The notes beneath the pieces were generated by a model. That model was not told the origin of the DNA, ran no database searches, and worked only from the letters and a program-made list of their open reading frames with translations. A DNA stretch of 64,000 nt, from assembly GCA_034430215.1 (NCBI GenBank), contig DAOUFE010000037.1, forward strand, positions 1-64,000. The letters are read 5' to 3'. Made by a program: the position numbers and the translations under genes. Position 1 is the first letter of the stretch. Each line of letters begins with the position of its first letter. The DNA is from UBA4782 sp034430215. GTDB lineage: Bacteria; Chloroflexota; Anaerolineae; Anaerolineales; Anaerolineaceae. Positions 7,206-16,342 of the stretch are shown one piece after another.

Positions 7206-9962
7206 ATGGAAAACTGGCACCTGATTTCAAGTAATGATGCAGTAGAAAAATTACAGAGTAACATTACAAATGGTTTATCACAGGATGAAGCCCAAAAGAG
7301 GTTGGAGAAATTTGGTCCAAACGAATTGGTAGACAGGGGAATGAAACCCTGGTGGAAGATCCTGCTAGACCAGTTTAAAGGGATGATGGTGTTAATCCTT
7401 TTCATCTCAGCCATCATCTCGATTTTTCTCCATGAATACCTTGACGCCATTGTTATTTTGGCGATTGTGGTTTTGAACGCCATACTGGGGTATATCCAGG
7501 AGTCCAAAGCAGAAAAAGCAATGGCGGCATTAAAGAAAATGGCGGTGCCCCTGGTTCGAGTCAAACGTGATGGGCATCTCCATGAGATTCCCGCCAGCCA
7601 GTTGGTTCCTGGTGATGTTATCTCACTTGAGGCAGGCAATTCGATACCAGCAGACTGCCGGTTGATCGAAGGTGTAAATCTGCGCGTACAAGAAGCAGTT
7701 TTGACGGGTGAATCCATCCCTGTTGAAAAAGCCCCCGAAATACTCACTGGAGAAAACCTGCCTATCGGCGATCGGTTGAACATGCTTTACATGGGTACAG
7801 CAGTAACTTATGGTAGAGGCATAGCAGTTGTAGTTGAAACGGGCATGAATTCTGAACTTGGGCATATTGCTGAATTGTTACAGTCCGTAGGACAGGAATC
7901 GACTCCTTTGCAAAAACGCCTTGACCAAATGGGTAAAGTGCTGGCTGGGGTGGCAATAGCGATCGTTGCAGTTGTTTTCGTTCTTGGACTGTTGGAAGGG
8001 GAAGATATGCTGATCATGATCCGCACGGCGATCAGTATGGCTGTGGCTGCCATACCTGAAGGATTGACTGCCGTGGTAACCATAGCATTGGCATTTGGAG
8101 CGCAGCGCATGTTGAAAAGAAATGCGCTCATCCGCAAGCTACCAGCGGTGGAAACATTGGGCTCAGTTACTGTGGTTTGCTCAGACAAAACCGGCACACT
8201 CACCCAAAATCGCATGACAGTTACAGTACTGGATACTGCTGGAAATAAACTCGATTTTCAACAAACTCTACGCGATTACAGTCCTTCCCTTGAGGAAAAC
8301 GATCTGCAGAAACCACGAATTGTTGAACACAACGCGGAAGCAATGCTGTTGATCGGAGGAACCCTTTGTAACGACGCGGTTCTTGAAATTGACAGCGGAA
8401 GTGCAGGAAGTTATCGTACAGTTGGGGATCCCACAGAAGGTGCATTGGTTGTCGCCGCTGCACAGGCAGGATTTGATAAAAAGAAACTTGAAAAAGATTT
8501 GCCAAGAGTATCTGAACTCCCCTTTGATTCTGACCGAAAAAGAATGACAACTATCCATGCGTACCAACCAGATAAACTTGATAAAAGTTTTCGAAGCCTA
8601 TGGGAAGCACGTCATCCCGAAAGTTCATGGGATTTTCTGGCAATCACCAAAGGATCTGTTGATGGGCTGCTGAATATTTCTAACCGCGTTTGGACAAACG
8701 AACAGATTGTGGCAATGGATAATTCCTGGCGTGAGCGTATTCAAGTTGCCAATGAGCAAATTGCCAGCAATGGCATGCGTGTACTTGGATTGGCAGTACA
8801 GTTCCGTCCAAACAGCGACATCAAAGATATTCATATGCCCGTTGAACATAACCTTATTTTTGTAGGGTTAATTGGTATGATCGACCCGGCACGCCCTGAG
8901 GTTAAAGATGCTGTGAACGAAGCACTTTCCGCAGGCATCCGTCCCATGATGATCACCGGAGATCATCCTCTGACCGCATTGTACATTGCCCGTGAACTTA
9001 ACATCACAGATAATGACAATGTGATTACAGGTCAGGAACTGGCGGAAATGAACGATACCCAACTTGCAGAAACAGTATCGAAAACTACTGTATATGCCCG
9101 GGTATCACCCGAACATAAACTGCGCATCGTAAACGCTTTACAAAACCAGGGGCATATCGTTGCCATGACAGGTGATGGTGTGAATGATGCCCCCGCTCTG
9201 AAGAAGGCAGATATTGGTGTAGCAATGGGAATCACCGGTACCGATGTGTCAAAAGAAGCATCTGATATGGTTTTATTGGATGACAACTTTGCTACCATTA
9301 TTGCAGCGGTACGCGAAGGAAGACGCATTTATGATAATATCCGAAAATTCATCCGATATATGATGCCGGCGAATGCAGGTGAAATCGTTGTAATGTTGGC
9401 TGCACCGCTATTTGGATTGCCGATCCCACTTACACCCCTGCAGATATTATGGGTTAACCTGGTCACTGATGGGTTACCAGGTCTTGCTTTGGCACAAGAA
9501 CCAGCCGAAAGAAATGTTATGAAACGCCCGCCACGCTCACCCGATGAGAATCTTTTTGATAAACGTATGGTGTTGGACATTCTATGGATTGGTGTTACCA
9601 TTGGTCTGATTTCGTTATTAAGTGGTTTCTTCCCCTTCTTTAATGGGAAAGAATCATGGCATACAATGGTATTCACAACCTTGACCATGGCACAGATGGG
9701 ACAGGTTGTGGCAGTACGTTCTGAACGTGATCTGCTGGCAGAAATTGGTGTGTTCACCAACAAACAGCTATTTGGCACTATAATTCTTACAATTGCACTA
9801 CAAATAGCTGTAATTTATGTTCCATTCATGCAAAAGATTTTTGACACGAAATCACTCAGTTTGATAGATTTATTAATAAGTTTTGGGTTAGGTGTTGTAG
9901 TATTTGTAATAGTGGAGTTATCAAAACTCATCTGGCGTGCATTTGAAAAACGACAAGCCTGA
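7206..9962 (+). CDS. P-type cation-transporting ATPase (type IIA, PacL-like), probable Mn2+ (Ca2+) exporter
   Basis: This P-type ATPase has the N-terminal cation-ATPase domain, a TGES actuator motif (LTGESIPVEK), the phosphorylation site CSDKTGTLT (Asp327 from this start), an MITGDH motif and the hinge TGDGVNDAPA. The membrane site carries PEGL in helix 4 and NLVTDGLPG in helix 6, as in Ca2+/Mn2+ pumps, not in heavy-metal (CPx) pumps. The frame is open from an ATG at 7191, but GGAG at 7193-7196 lies ideally before the ATG at 7206, so I place the start there. The Mn2+ riboswitch upstream suggests export of excess manganese. Confidence 0.92.
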   Translation: MENWHLISSNDAVEKLQSNITNGLSQDEAQKRLEKFGPNELVDRGMKPWWKILLDQFKGMMVLILFISAIISIFLHEYLDAIVILAIVVLNAILGYIQESKAEKAMAALKKMAVPLVRVKRDGHLHEIPASQLVPGDVISLEAGNSIPADCRLIEGVNLRVQEAVLTGESIPVEKAPEILTGENLPIGDRLNMLYMGTAVTYGRGIAVVVETGMNSELGHIAELLQSVGQESTPLQKRLDQMGKVLAGVAIAIVAVVFVLGLLEGEDMLIMIRTAISMAVAAIPEGLTAVVTIALAFGAQRMLKRNALIRKLPAVETLGSVTVVCSDKTGTLTQNRMTVTVLDTAGNKLDFQQTLRDYSPSLEENDLQKPRIVEHNAEAMLLIGGTLCNDAVLEIDSGSAGSYRTVGDPTEGALVVAAAQAGFDKKKLEKDLPRVSELPFDSDRKRMTTIHAYQPDKLDKSFRSLWEARHPESSWDFLAITKGSVDGLLNISNRVWTNEQIVAMDNSWRERIQVANEQIASNGMRVLGLAVQFRPNSDIKDIHMPVEHNLIFVGLIGMIDPARPEVKDAVNEALSAGIRPMMITGDHPLTALYIARELNITDNDNVITGQELAEMNDTQLAETVSKTTVYARVSPEHKLRIVNALQNQGHIVAMTGDGVNDAPALKKADIGVAMGITGTDVSKEASDMVLLDDNFATIIAAVREGRRIYDNIRKFIRYMMPANAGEIVVMLAAPLFGLPIPLTPLQILWVNLVTDGLPGLALAQEPAERNVMKRPPRSPDENLFDKRMVLDILWIGVTIGLISLLSGFFPFFNGKESWHTMVFTTLTMAQMGQVVAVRSERDLLAEIGVFTNKQLFGTIILTIALQIAVIYVPFMQKIFDTKSLSLIDLLISFGLGVVVFVIVELSKLIWRAFEKRQA

Positions 9963-10032
9963 ACAAAAAATTTGAGTTTGGTGTTAGATAGAAAGCGCGA
10001 TAATTCCAGACTGCGTTTCAACTGGAGGTTGA

Positions 10033-10626
10033 ATGAATCAACAGCAGCGAAGTGAAGAAACCCGCACGCGCATTATTAACACCGCGTTTGCCTGTTTCGC
10101 GAAATACGGATATGACGCTACCGGCGTAGCAGAAATATGTAGCGAGGCTGGGGTTTCTAAGGGCGCTTTTTATCACCATTTCCCTAGCAAACAAGCGGTA
10201 TTCCTGGAATTAATGAAACTCTGGTTGTCTGGAGTTGAAGAAGAGACCAGAAAATTGCTTTCGAGCACGCTTCCTGTTCCAGAACGATTTATGCATTTTG
10301 CGGGATTGATCCATGAAATTTCTTCTGACGCAGAAGGAAGACTGAATATCATTCTGGAATATTATTCTCGGGCATCCCGGGATAAGTATATCTGGCAAGA
10401 AACGGTGGCACCCTACAAGCATTTTACAGATTTGATCTCGGGTGTCATCCAGGAAGGAATTGATGAAGGCAGCATTCGACCCGTTGATCCTCAGGTTGCT
10501 GCCCGGGCTATGGTTTCACTGGCGATTGGGATTTTATTGCAGGGGATGGTCAGTTCACAAGACGTGGATTGGGGGCAAGTAACACAGGATAGTTTGCATA
10601 TGTTCTTTAATGGCATAAAAGCATAA
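10033..10626 (+). CDS. TetR/AcrR-family transcriptional regulator
   Basis: This 197-residue regulator has the typical N-terminal helix-turn-helix at about residues 10-57 (IINTAFACFAKYGYDATGVAEI, with VSKGAFYHHFPSKQAVF as the recognition part). An all-helical ligand domain completes it. A GGAGGTTGA ribosome site precedes the ATG. It lies 70 bases after the ATPase gene on the same strand; its ligand and targets are unknown. Confidence 0.9.
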   Translation: MNQQQRSEETRTRIINTAFACFAKYGYDATGVAEICSEAGVSKGAFYHHFPSKQAVFLELMKLWLSGVEEETRKLLSSTLPVPERFMHFAGLIHEISSDAEGRLNIILEYYSRASRDKYIWQETVAPYKHFTDLISGVIQEGIDEGSIRPVDPQVAARAMVSLAIGILLQGMVSSQDVDWGQVTQDSLHMFFNGIKA

Positions 10627-10642
10627 CTGCAGATGGAATAAA

Positions 10643-10680
10643 AAAAGGTTGGTCTGGCTAAAACCAAACCAACCTTTCTT
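10643..10680. terminator. bidirectional intrinsic terminator
   Basis: The arms AAAGGTTGGT (10644-10653) and ACCAACCTTT (10668-10677) form a 10-base-pair stem between two convergent genes. On the minus strand the stem runs into seven T, so it mainly terminates the DUF2807 gene. On the plus strand the T-tract is shorter (TTTCTTATTT) and would serve tetR. Confidence 0.8.
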
Positions 10681-10694
10681 ATTTCCGGGCAATG

Positions 10695-11438
10695 CTATTC
10701 ATCAACCTGATTGATATCGCCCAGTCCGCTGATATTTTGTTCTACCCGGGGATTTCCAATGTAATCAAGTGAACCTGTTCCACTTATGGTGGCTTTCAGG
10801 TTATCACTCACTCGAATACCCGCAGATCCCATACCAGAAATGTTAACTTCTGCGTTCTGGCTTTCCAATTGTTTACCTTTATAGTCGCCTGTGCCACTCA
10901 AAGAAATCGATTGCGATATAACCTTCCCTTCAAGCTGGATGTCACCAATCCCTGAAAGGGTGGCAACAATGGTATCAGCCTGTAAATCTGCAATTGTGAT
11001 GTCTCCAACGCCATTGGTAGCTATATTCAAGGTGCCTGATTCAAGTTTATTAATGTTTATATCACCGACCCCATTAAGTTCTACCGAAGAAAGGTCTTTT
11101 ACAGAAAGGTAATATGTGATGTCGTATGAGGGATTAAAGCTGATGTGCGGTTTTAGATCAATAATAAGCGTATCATCTTTTACACTTACTTCTATATAGG
11201 GGAGAAAATTTTCTTCACATTTGATACGAAGTCCTTCTTTACTTCCCTGTTCAATAATGAGATCACCGATTCCATTCAACTCTACCTTGTCGAACCCACT
11301 GACATCAACTACTTTTTCTTTCACTTTGCCATTTCCGGTAATAGTCTCATTCGAGAAGTCAAGTGTAGAACTAAAGCCACATGCCAAGGTGATCAACAGA
11401 ATGATGACTGATAATATTGCTAATTTAATTGCTTTCAT
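10695..11438 (-). CDS. DUF2807 (head-GIN domain) lipoprotein
   Basis: A lipoprotein of 247 residues. The start is the ATG at 11438, which has GGAGGAAG just upstream; an in-frame ATG further out (11465) lacks one. A hydrophobic signal ends in ITLAC, a lipobox with Cys near residue 20. The rest is a beta-helix-like repeat of LNGVGDI/LSGIGDI/ISGTGSL units, the hallmark of the DUF2807 head-GIN family. The protein would be anchored outside the cytoplasmic membrane. The function is not established for the family. Convergent with tetR. Confidence 0.85.
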   Translation of the reverse strand: MKAIKLAILSVIILLITLACGFSSTLDFSNETITGNGKVKEKVVDVSGFDKVELNGIGDLIIEQGSKEGLRIKCEENFLPYIEVSVKDDTLIIDLKPHISFNPSYDITYYLSVKDLSSVELNGVGDININKLESGTLNIATNGVGDITIADLQADTIVATLSGIGDIQLEGKVISQSISLSGTGDYKGKQLESQNAEVNISGMGSAGIRVSDNLKATISGTGSLDYIGNPRVEQNISGLGDINQVDE

Positions 11439-11486
11439 TTCTTCCTCCATAAACATATACGGCAAAAAAAGAAGAAAGTTGCTGAA

Positions 11487-12398
11487 TCACTCAATGGTTG
11501 GATTGAAAGGAGTATCTTCCGGATCATACGTTGGAGGAACAAACCAGCGTTTTCCAACGGTCAACATGATCAAAATAAATAACGCGGCCATCGCAAAAAA
11601 AACGATTAGCGCCGCCACCGGGTCGTACTTTTGGATGGAAAAGAGCGCAGGAGATGATAAAGCACTCCCGGGAAAAGTAACGGCAAAACTGGCATACAGA
11701 TTATTAGCAAGGTGAATTCCCAGGCTCAACTCAAGAGACTGGCTCTGTATTGTGATCCATCCCAGCATCAATCCAAAACCAATATAATATGGGATCGTAA
11801 GCAAGAAACCATACATGCCCACTTCTGGATTAAAACTATGCAGCAATCCAAACACGATCGAAGGTACGATCAAAGGTAACCATATTTTAGGCGATAAGCG
11901 AGAAAACGCCTGTGTATAATACCCGCGAAAAATCAACTCCTCGGTAGAAGTTTGTATAGGAAGAAGAATGATAGCAATGAGGCAATATGGGATGAATCGG
12001 ACAAGGTCAAAACTCCATCGGTAATTACCCGGTTGAAAAATTGAAAGAACGATGTCAGAAGCAGCCGCAAGGATGAACCACACCCCAAATGCGAAGATTA
12101 TTCTTCCCCACCGGATATGTTTGAGGGGAGTGATCAAACTGAGAAAAGATCGCTTGTGTAGAAACCGAACTCCCGCCCAAAGGGTTAATAATAAAAAAGG
12201 AAATGGGATCAATCCAAGGAGCAGTAGCGTGATCTCCGAATATTTATTAGGATCAGTGCCTTCAAAATAAATTGTGATCACACTGGCTAACAGTGAAATC
12301 CAGAAACTAATAAAAATGATCAATCCGGTTACGAGAAGATAACGCCAAAAATCATTACGTCCATTTTGAGCTTGTTCGAGAAAGGAATTTTTCTTCAT
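11487..12398 (-). CDS. CPBP-family intramembrane metalloprotease
   Basis: This 303-residue protein has about eight membrane segments and the CPBP (CAAX protease/bacteriocin-processing) motifs: EELIFRGYY (the paired Glu and Arg), FGLLHS with a histidine ligand, and HLANNLYA further on. The family cleaves or processes membrane substrates; the substrate here is unknown. It is divergent from the HD-GYP gene. An extended -10 element lies just upstream on the minus strand. Confidence 0.85.
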   Translation of the reverse strand: MKKNSFLEQAQNGRNDFWRYLLVTGLIIFISFWISLLASVITIYFEGTDPNKYSEITLLLLGLIPFPFLLLTLWAGVRFLHKRSFLSLITPLKHIRWGRIIFAFGVWFILAAASDIVLSIFQPGNYRWSFDLVRFIPYCLIAIILLPIQTSTEELIFRGYYTQAFSRLSPKIWLPLIVPSIVFGLLHSFNPEVGMYGFLLTIPYYIGFGLMLGWITIQSQSLELSLGIHLANNLYASFAVTFPGSALSSPALFSIQKYDPVAALIVFFAMAALFILIMLTVGKRWFVPPTYDPEDTPFNPTIE

Positions 12399-12418
12399 TG
12401 TCCACCATCATTCAAGAA

Positions 12419-12427
12419 ATTATATCA
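12419..12427 (-). promoter_or_regulatory. extended -10 promoter element for the CPBP protease gene
   Basis: Read on the minus strand the sequence is TGATATAAT, a full extended -10. Transcription would begin near 12412, giving a leader of about 14 bases before the ATG at 12398. No strong -35 is visible, as expected of extended -10 promoters. Confidence 0.5.
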
Positions 12428-12495
12428 GTGTGTGAAAAGCTGCATTCTTTGACAAAACTTTTCAAAACTGCAAATCAAAAAGGTTTCTCATAGCA

Positions 12496-12524
12496 TTGAA
12501 ATATGAGGTTTAACCTTATACAAT
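12496..12524 (+). promoter_or_regulatory. sigma70-type promoter of the PAS/GAF/HD-GYP gene
   Basis: TTGAAA (12496-12501), a 17-base spacer and TACAAT (12519-12524) form a good promoter. The spacer contains the 11-base palindrome AGGTTTAACCT (12506-12516), a plausible operator. The predicted leader is about 43 bases. Confidence 0.65.
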
Positions 12525-12573
12525 ATATCAGAATAATTAAATATATTATTGTTGTTTAATTTTGAGGTTGTGG

Positions 12574-15357
12574 ATGAACGCAAAGTTCTTTACCGAAGGG
12601 GGCTACCAGCTTCTGTTCGGGTTAACAGAACTGTCTGATATTGTGTCCATCCAGAAACAATTTATTGAATTCCTCAACCAATGGGGAAAACCTGTAGAGT
12701 ATAGATTTCTTAATCAACCCCAGAATTCATCAGAATTAATTCTTCCATTAAAATCACAAAAACATACTTTTGGATATCTTGCTGCCAGCGGAGTTTATCA
12801 TGAACAGACAGCGGAATACAAGAGCAGTGTGAATTCCTTCCTGCAAATAGCAGGAATGGTCCTTGAAAATGTTTTCAACCAAAATACCCAGATAAATCCT
12901 TCTATTCAATTAAAAACCAGCAAACAAATAAACACCTTTACAGACAGATACAGGTTTATTGTTGAACAATCAACCGATGGCATTATTCTTGTCGATGAAA
13001 CCGGAATAGTGATCGAGTGGAATAAAAGCCAGGAACAGATTACAGGGTGGAGTGCTGAAGAATGTATAGGTAAACCTCTCTGGGAAGTAAGATGGCGGTA
13101 TATGCCAAAATCCGAACGTACTCCTGAAACATTAAAAAGGCTTGAAGAATCAATCCGACGGGCGTTGAATTCTGGTACAAGTACGGTATTTCGTGAGACC
13201 TTTGAAGCTGAAATCGAGCTAAAAGATGGAACAAAAAAATATGAAGAAGTACATTCCTATCCCATTGAAACTTCCAAAGGGTTTATGATCGGAATTTTAA
13301 CTCGCGACACCACCGCCAGAAAGCAGGTTGAGAAGGAGCGTCTGCGCCACGAAGCTGTTCTCAATGCTTTACGATTTTCAAGCGATTTATTACTTAGTGG
13401 GATTTCCTGGAAAAATCATGTAGAAAAAATCTTAGCACAGCTTGGTAAAGCATTGAATGTCAGCCGAATATTCATTTACGAGGGACATTTAGAAGATGAA
13501 AACATTGTTTACAGTCAGCATTACGAATGGTGTGCACCTGGTGTCTCTCCTCAAGCAGAGTATCCATTAATTCAGAATAGTAATCTTTCCAAGGATACTT
13601 ATAAACATTGGTGGAAGAAGCTGCAATCACACGAGTTAATAACAGGGAAACCAGAGGACTTTTCCGAAGCGGAATACTCTTATTTTAAAGACCGGAATAC
13701 AAAATACCTGGCTGTGGCTCCTATTTTTGCAGGAGAAGCGTTATGGGGATTTATTGGATTCGAGGACGAAAATGATGATACACCGTTTGATCAAATAGAA
13801 CATGAATCCATCCTGGCAATTGCCAATAATCTTGGCAACGCCATACTTCGAGAAGAATCCGATCTTGCCCTGCGCGAAAGCGAATTGCGTGAACGAAACC
13901 GTGCAAATGAATTACAGGCTTTGCTCGATTCCACGCCCGCTGCAGTCTGGATTGCGTATGATTCTGAATGTAAGATAATGACTGGAAATAAGGCAGCTTA
14001 CGATATGCTTCAAATGCCCTACGGGACAAATCTATCAAAAACCGGACCAGAATCAGGATCATTGGATCATTTCAAGCTTTCATTCGAAGGGAAAGTGGTT
14101 CCTTTTGATAAACTACCTATGCAGCAAGCTGCGGCTACAGGTCGTACATTCTTGAATCTTCAGGAATCAATTGAATTTATTAATGGCTCAAAAATCGAAT
14201 TAGTAGGGAATGTAATACCACTGTGGGATGGTCAAGGAAAACCCAAAGGGGCAATTGGAGCTTTTCTGGATATCACACAGCAAAAACAAACTGAATCACA
14301 CTTGCGTAAACGAATGCGGATCATGTCCTTGATCAATGATATTGATTCCGTTATAACAACCAGCTTTGACATCAACCTTACCCTTGCCTCCATCATTACC
14401 CATTTAGTAAGTTCGTCTTTTTGTGAAGCAGCCTGCATATTTATTTTGAATGAAAAAACACAACTGTTGGATTATGCAGGTGGTCAGGGTTTTCGTAAAT
14501 CCATCCCAAAGAACCTGCACGTTAGATTGGGAGAAGGGATTGCAGGTACCGTTGCAGCTTCAGCCGAACCCATTGCGATTCCAATAAATGAAGGTTTTTC
14601 CTATTGTTATAGCTACCCTATGGTGGTGAAAAATCGGGTAAAAGGTGTTCTTGAGGTCTTCCTACGCCGTGCAATTCCACACGACCCAGAACGATCTGAG
14701 CTATACGAAATGATTGCCAAACGGGCTGCAATCGCCATTGAAAACGGTCAATTGCTGGAAAATCTTGAGCAGACAAACCTTGATTTACTCGAGGCGTATG
14801 ATGTAACCATTGAAGGTTGGTCAAGAGCGATGGACCTGCGCGACAAAGAAACAGAAGGACATACTTTGCGGGTGACACAGATGGCTGTTGAGCTTGCACG
14901 ATTGGCAAATATTCCAGACAGTGAAATCCAATTTGTGCGATGGGGAGCTCTGCTCCATGACATTGGTAAACTTGGCGTGCCGGATTCTATCCTGCTGAAA
15001 CCTGGACCGCTAAGCGACGAGGAATGGACGATCATGAAGCTGCATCCTGTGTATGCTTTCCAGATGCTTTCACCTATAAAGTATTTACAATTGGCAACAG
15101 ATATACCATACTGCCATCATGAACGGTGGGATGGGTCTGGATATCCGCGAGGGTTATCCGGTGATACTATTCCTCTGGCCGCCAGATTATTCTCTGTGAT
15201 TGATGTATGGGATGCTCTTACTTCGAATAGACCTTATCGCCCAGCCTGGAGCAAAGAGCGCGCCCTGGAATATCTCAAAATGAATTCAGGGATTCAATTT
15301 GATCCCTTTGCGGTGAAGCTCTTTTTCCAGCTAGGCGATTTAAACCCGATCATTTGA
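12574..15357 (+). CDS. PAS/GAF sensor HD-GYP phosphodiesterase
   Basis: A large soluble c-di-GMP-type signalling protein. The ATG at 12574 has GAGG six bases upstream and is preferred over the in-frame TTG at 12562. Domains in order: an N-terminal region of about 110 residues, PAS (about 125-250), GAF (about 265-430), PAS (about 440-570), GAF (about 585-735) and a C-terminal HD-GYP (about 745-930). The HD-GYP metal and signature residues are intact: HTLRV, LLHDIGKLGVPD, HHERWDGSGYPRGL. The usual activity is hydrolysis of c-di-GMP. No membrane helix is visible, so it probably senses cytoplasmic signals. Confidence 0.92.
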   Translation: MNAKFFTEGGYQLLFGLTELSDIVSIQKQFIEFLNQWGKPVEYRFLNQPQNSSELILPLKSQKHTFGYLAASGVYHEQTAEYKSSVNSFLQIAGMVLENVFNQNTQINPSIQLKTSKQINTFTDRYRFIVEQSTDGIILVDETGIVIEWNKSQEQITGWSAEECIGKPLWEVRWRYMPKSERTPETLKRLEESIRRALNSGTSTVFRETFEAEIELKDGTKKYEEVHSYPIETSKGFMIGILTRDTTARKQVEKERLRHEAVLNALRFSSDLLLSGISWKNHVEKILAQLGKALNVSRIFIYEGHLEDENIVYSQHYEWCAPGVSPQAEYPLIQNSNLSKDTYKHWWKKLQSHELITGKPEDFSEAEYSYFKDRNTKYLAVAPIFAGEALWGFIGFEDENDDTPFDQIEHESILAIANNLGNAILREESDLALRESELRERNRANELQALLDSTPAAVWIAYDSECKIMTGNKAAYDMLQMPYGTNLSKTGPESGSLDHFKLSFEGKVVPFDKLPMQQAAATGRTFLNLQESIEFINGSKIELVGNVIPLWDGQGKPKGAIGAFLDITQQKQTESHLRKRMRIMSLINDIDSVITTSFDINLTLASIITHLVSSSFCEAACIFILNEKTQLLDYAGGQGFRKSIPKNLHVRLGEGIAGTVAASAEPIAIPINEGFSYCYSYPMVVKNRVKGVLEVFLRRAIPHDPERSELYEMIAKRAAIAIENGQLLENLEQTNLDLLEAYDVTIEGWSRAMDLRDKETEGHTLRVTQMAVELARLANIPDSEIQFVRWGALLHDIGKLGVPDSILLKPGPLSDEEWTIMKLHPVYAFQMLSPIKYLQLATDIPYCHHERWDGSGYPRGLSGDTIPLAARLFSVIDVWDALTSNRPYRPAWSKERALEYLKMNSGIQFDPFAVKLFFQLGDLNPII

Positions 15358-15409
15358 CAATCTTTATTGGCACGAATACAATCCTAGAAAGAAGGGCGTT
15401 GGTATTTCC

Positions 15410-16132
15410 ATGAAAAATCGACTTTCTCTGGTTGTAATCGTTTTCCTGGTAGCACTGGCAGCCAGTTGTGGCCCACATAAACCGCCAGATCTTCCTGCTG
15501 ATGAGATCATCAATCGCTCAGTAGAGCGAATGAAATCGCTCAAAGGTTTTCACTTCCTTATCGATCGCAGCGGCGAACCTGCTTATCTGGATGCAGCAGA
15601 GCAATTTGCATTTCGAAGAGCTGAAGGAGAATTTGTTTCTCCTGACAAAGCGATTGCTTCTGTCAGGATCATTACGCCAGGGGTTGTAGGTGAAATACAG
15701 GCTGTTGGGATTGGTGACCGGTATTGGGAAACCAATTACCTTACAGGGAACTGGGAAGAGCTTCCTTCAGGGATGGGATTCAATCCAGCAGTCCTTTTTG
15801 ACCCTGAAGTAGGATTACAGCCTATCCTGCAATCAGACTTAAGTAATATCACCGTTCTCGACCCGGTAGAGATCGAAGAACTTCCCGACAAAATCCTCTA
15901 TCACCTTCAGGGCAAAATAGCGGGTGAAAACCTGTATGCCATGAGTTATGGGTTAATGGGTCCCGATACGATGGACGCAGAAATCTGGATAGATCCAAAT
16001 TCTTTCGATGTGATCAGGGTTCTTATCACGCAACTACGCCCGGAGAAAACGGAACCAACCATCTGGCAGGTGGATTTCTGGAATTTTGATAAAGTAGTAG
16101 ATATTGAACCACCTCCGGTAGCAACCCCATAA
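15410..16132 (+). CDS. LppX/LprAFG-like lipoprotein
   Basis: A 240-residue lipoprotein with a clear signal and lipobox (ALAASCG, Cys near residue 20). The body resembles the LppX_LprAFG family (VERMKSLKGFHFLIDRSG near the start of the mature part, then alternating beta strands), which in actinobacteria carries lipids or glycolipids between membrane layers. That function is only a family-based guess here. It follows the HD-GYP gene by 52 bases on the same strand. Confidence 0.7.
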   Translation: MKNRLSLVVIVFLVALAASCGPHKPPDLPADEIINRSVERMKSLKGFHFLIDRSGEPAYLDAAEQFAFRRAEGEFVSPDKAIASVRIITPGVVGEIQAVGIGDRYWETNYLTGNWEELPSGMGFNPAVLFDPEVGLQPILQSDLSNITVLDPVEIEELPDKILYHLQGKIAGENLYAMSYGLMGPDTMDAEIWIDPNSFDVIRVLITQLRPEKTEPTIWQVDFWNFDKVVDIEPPPVATP

Positions 16133-16137
16133 AAGCC

Positions 16138-16342
16138 TCACATAAATTGATCACCATGACCAGATGTTGTCCTTGCGAGTGCAGCGTGGCAGTCGCTGTC
16201 TGGCACTGCAGGATAAGTTGTTGTCATTGCGAACCCCTGCTCTTTAGGGGTGACACTTGCACCGCACTGCGTTTGTTGCAGTGCAGGTGAGCAATCTACT
16301 CCTGCGAAGACTGCTTCGCTTAGCTTGTGACCAATAGGTTTA
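16138..16342. repeat. REP-like intergenic repeat element
   Basis: The gap between two convergent genes holds two copies of a GTCNTTGCGA core (16169-16178 GTCCTTGCGA and 16223-16232 GTCATTGCGA) and a closing GAGCAATCT. This is the pattern of the dispersed TCATTGCGA/AGCAATCT repeats found between genes of many bacteria, including Chloroflexota. It also contains two hairpins: ACCCC/GGGGT at 16233-16251 and CACTGC/GCAGTG at 16265-16283. No protein is encoded. These hairpins may double as terminators for the flanking convergent genes. Confidence 0.6.

Noticed and set aside
16233..16283. A tRNA or small RNA gene from the hairpins in the priA-lipoprotein gap
   Set aside because: The stems are five to six bases, lack cloverleaf features, and belong to a REP-like repeat.
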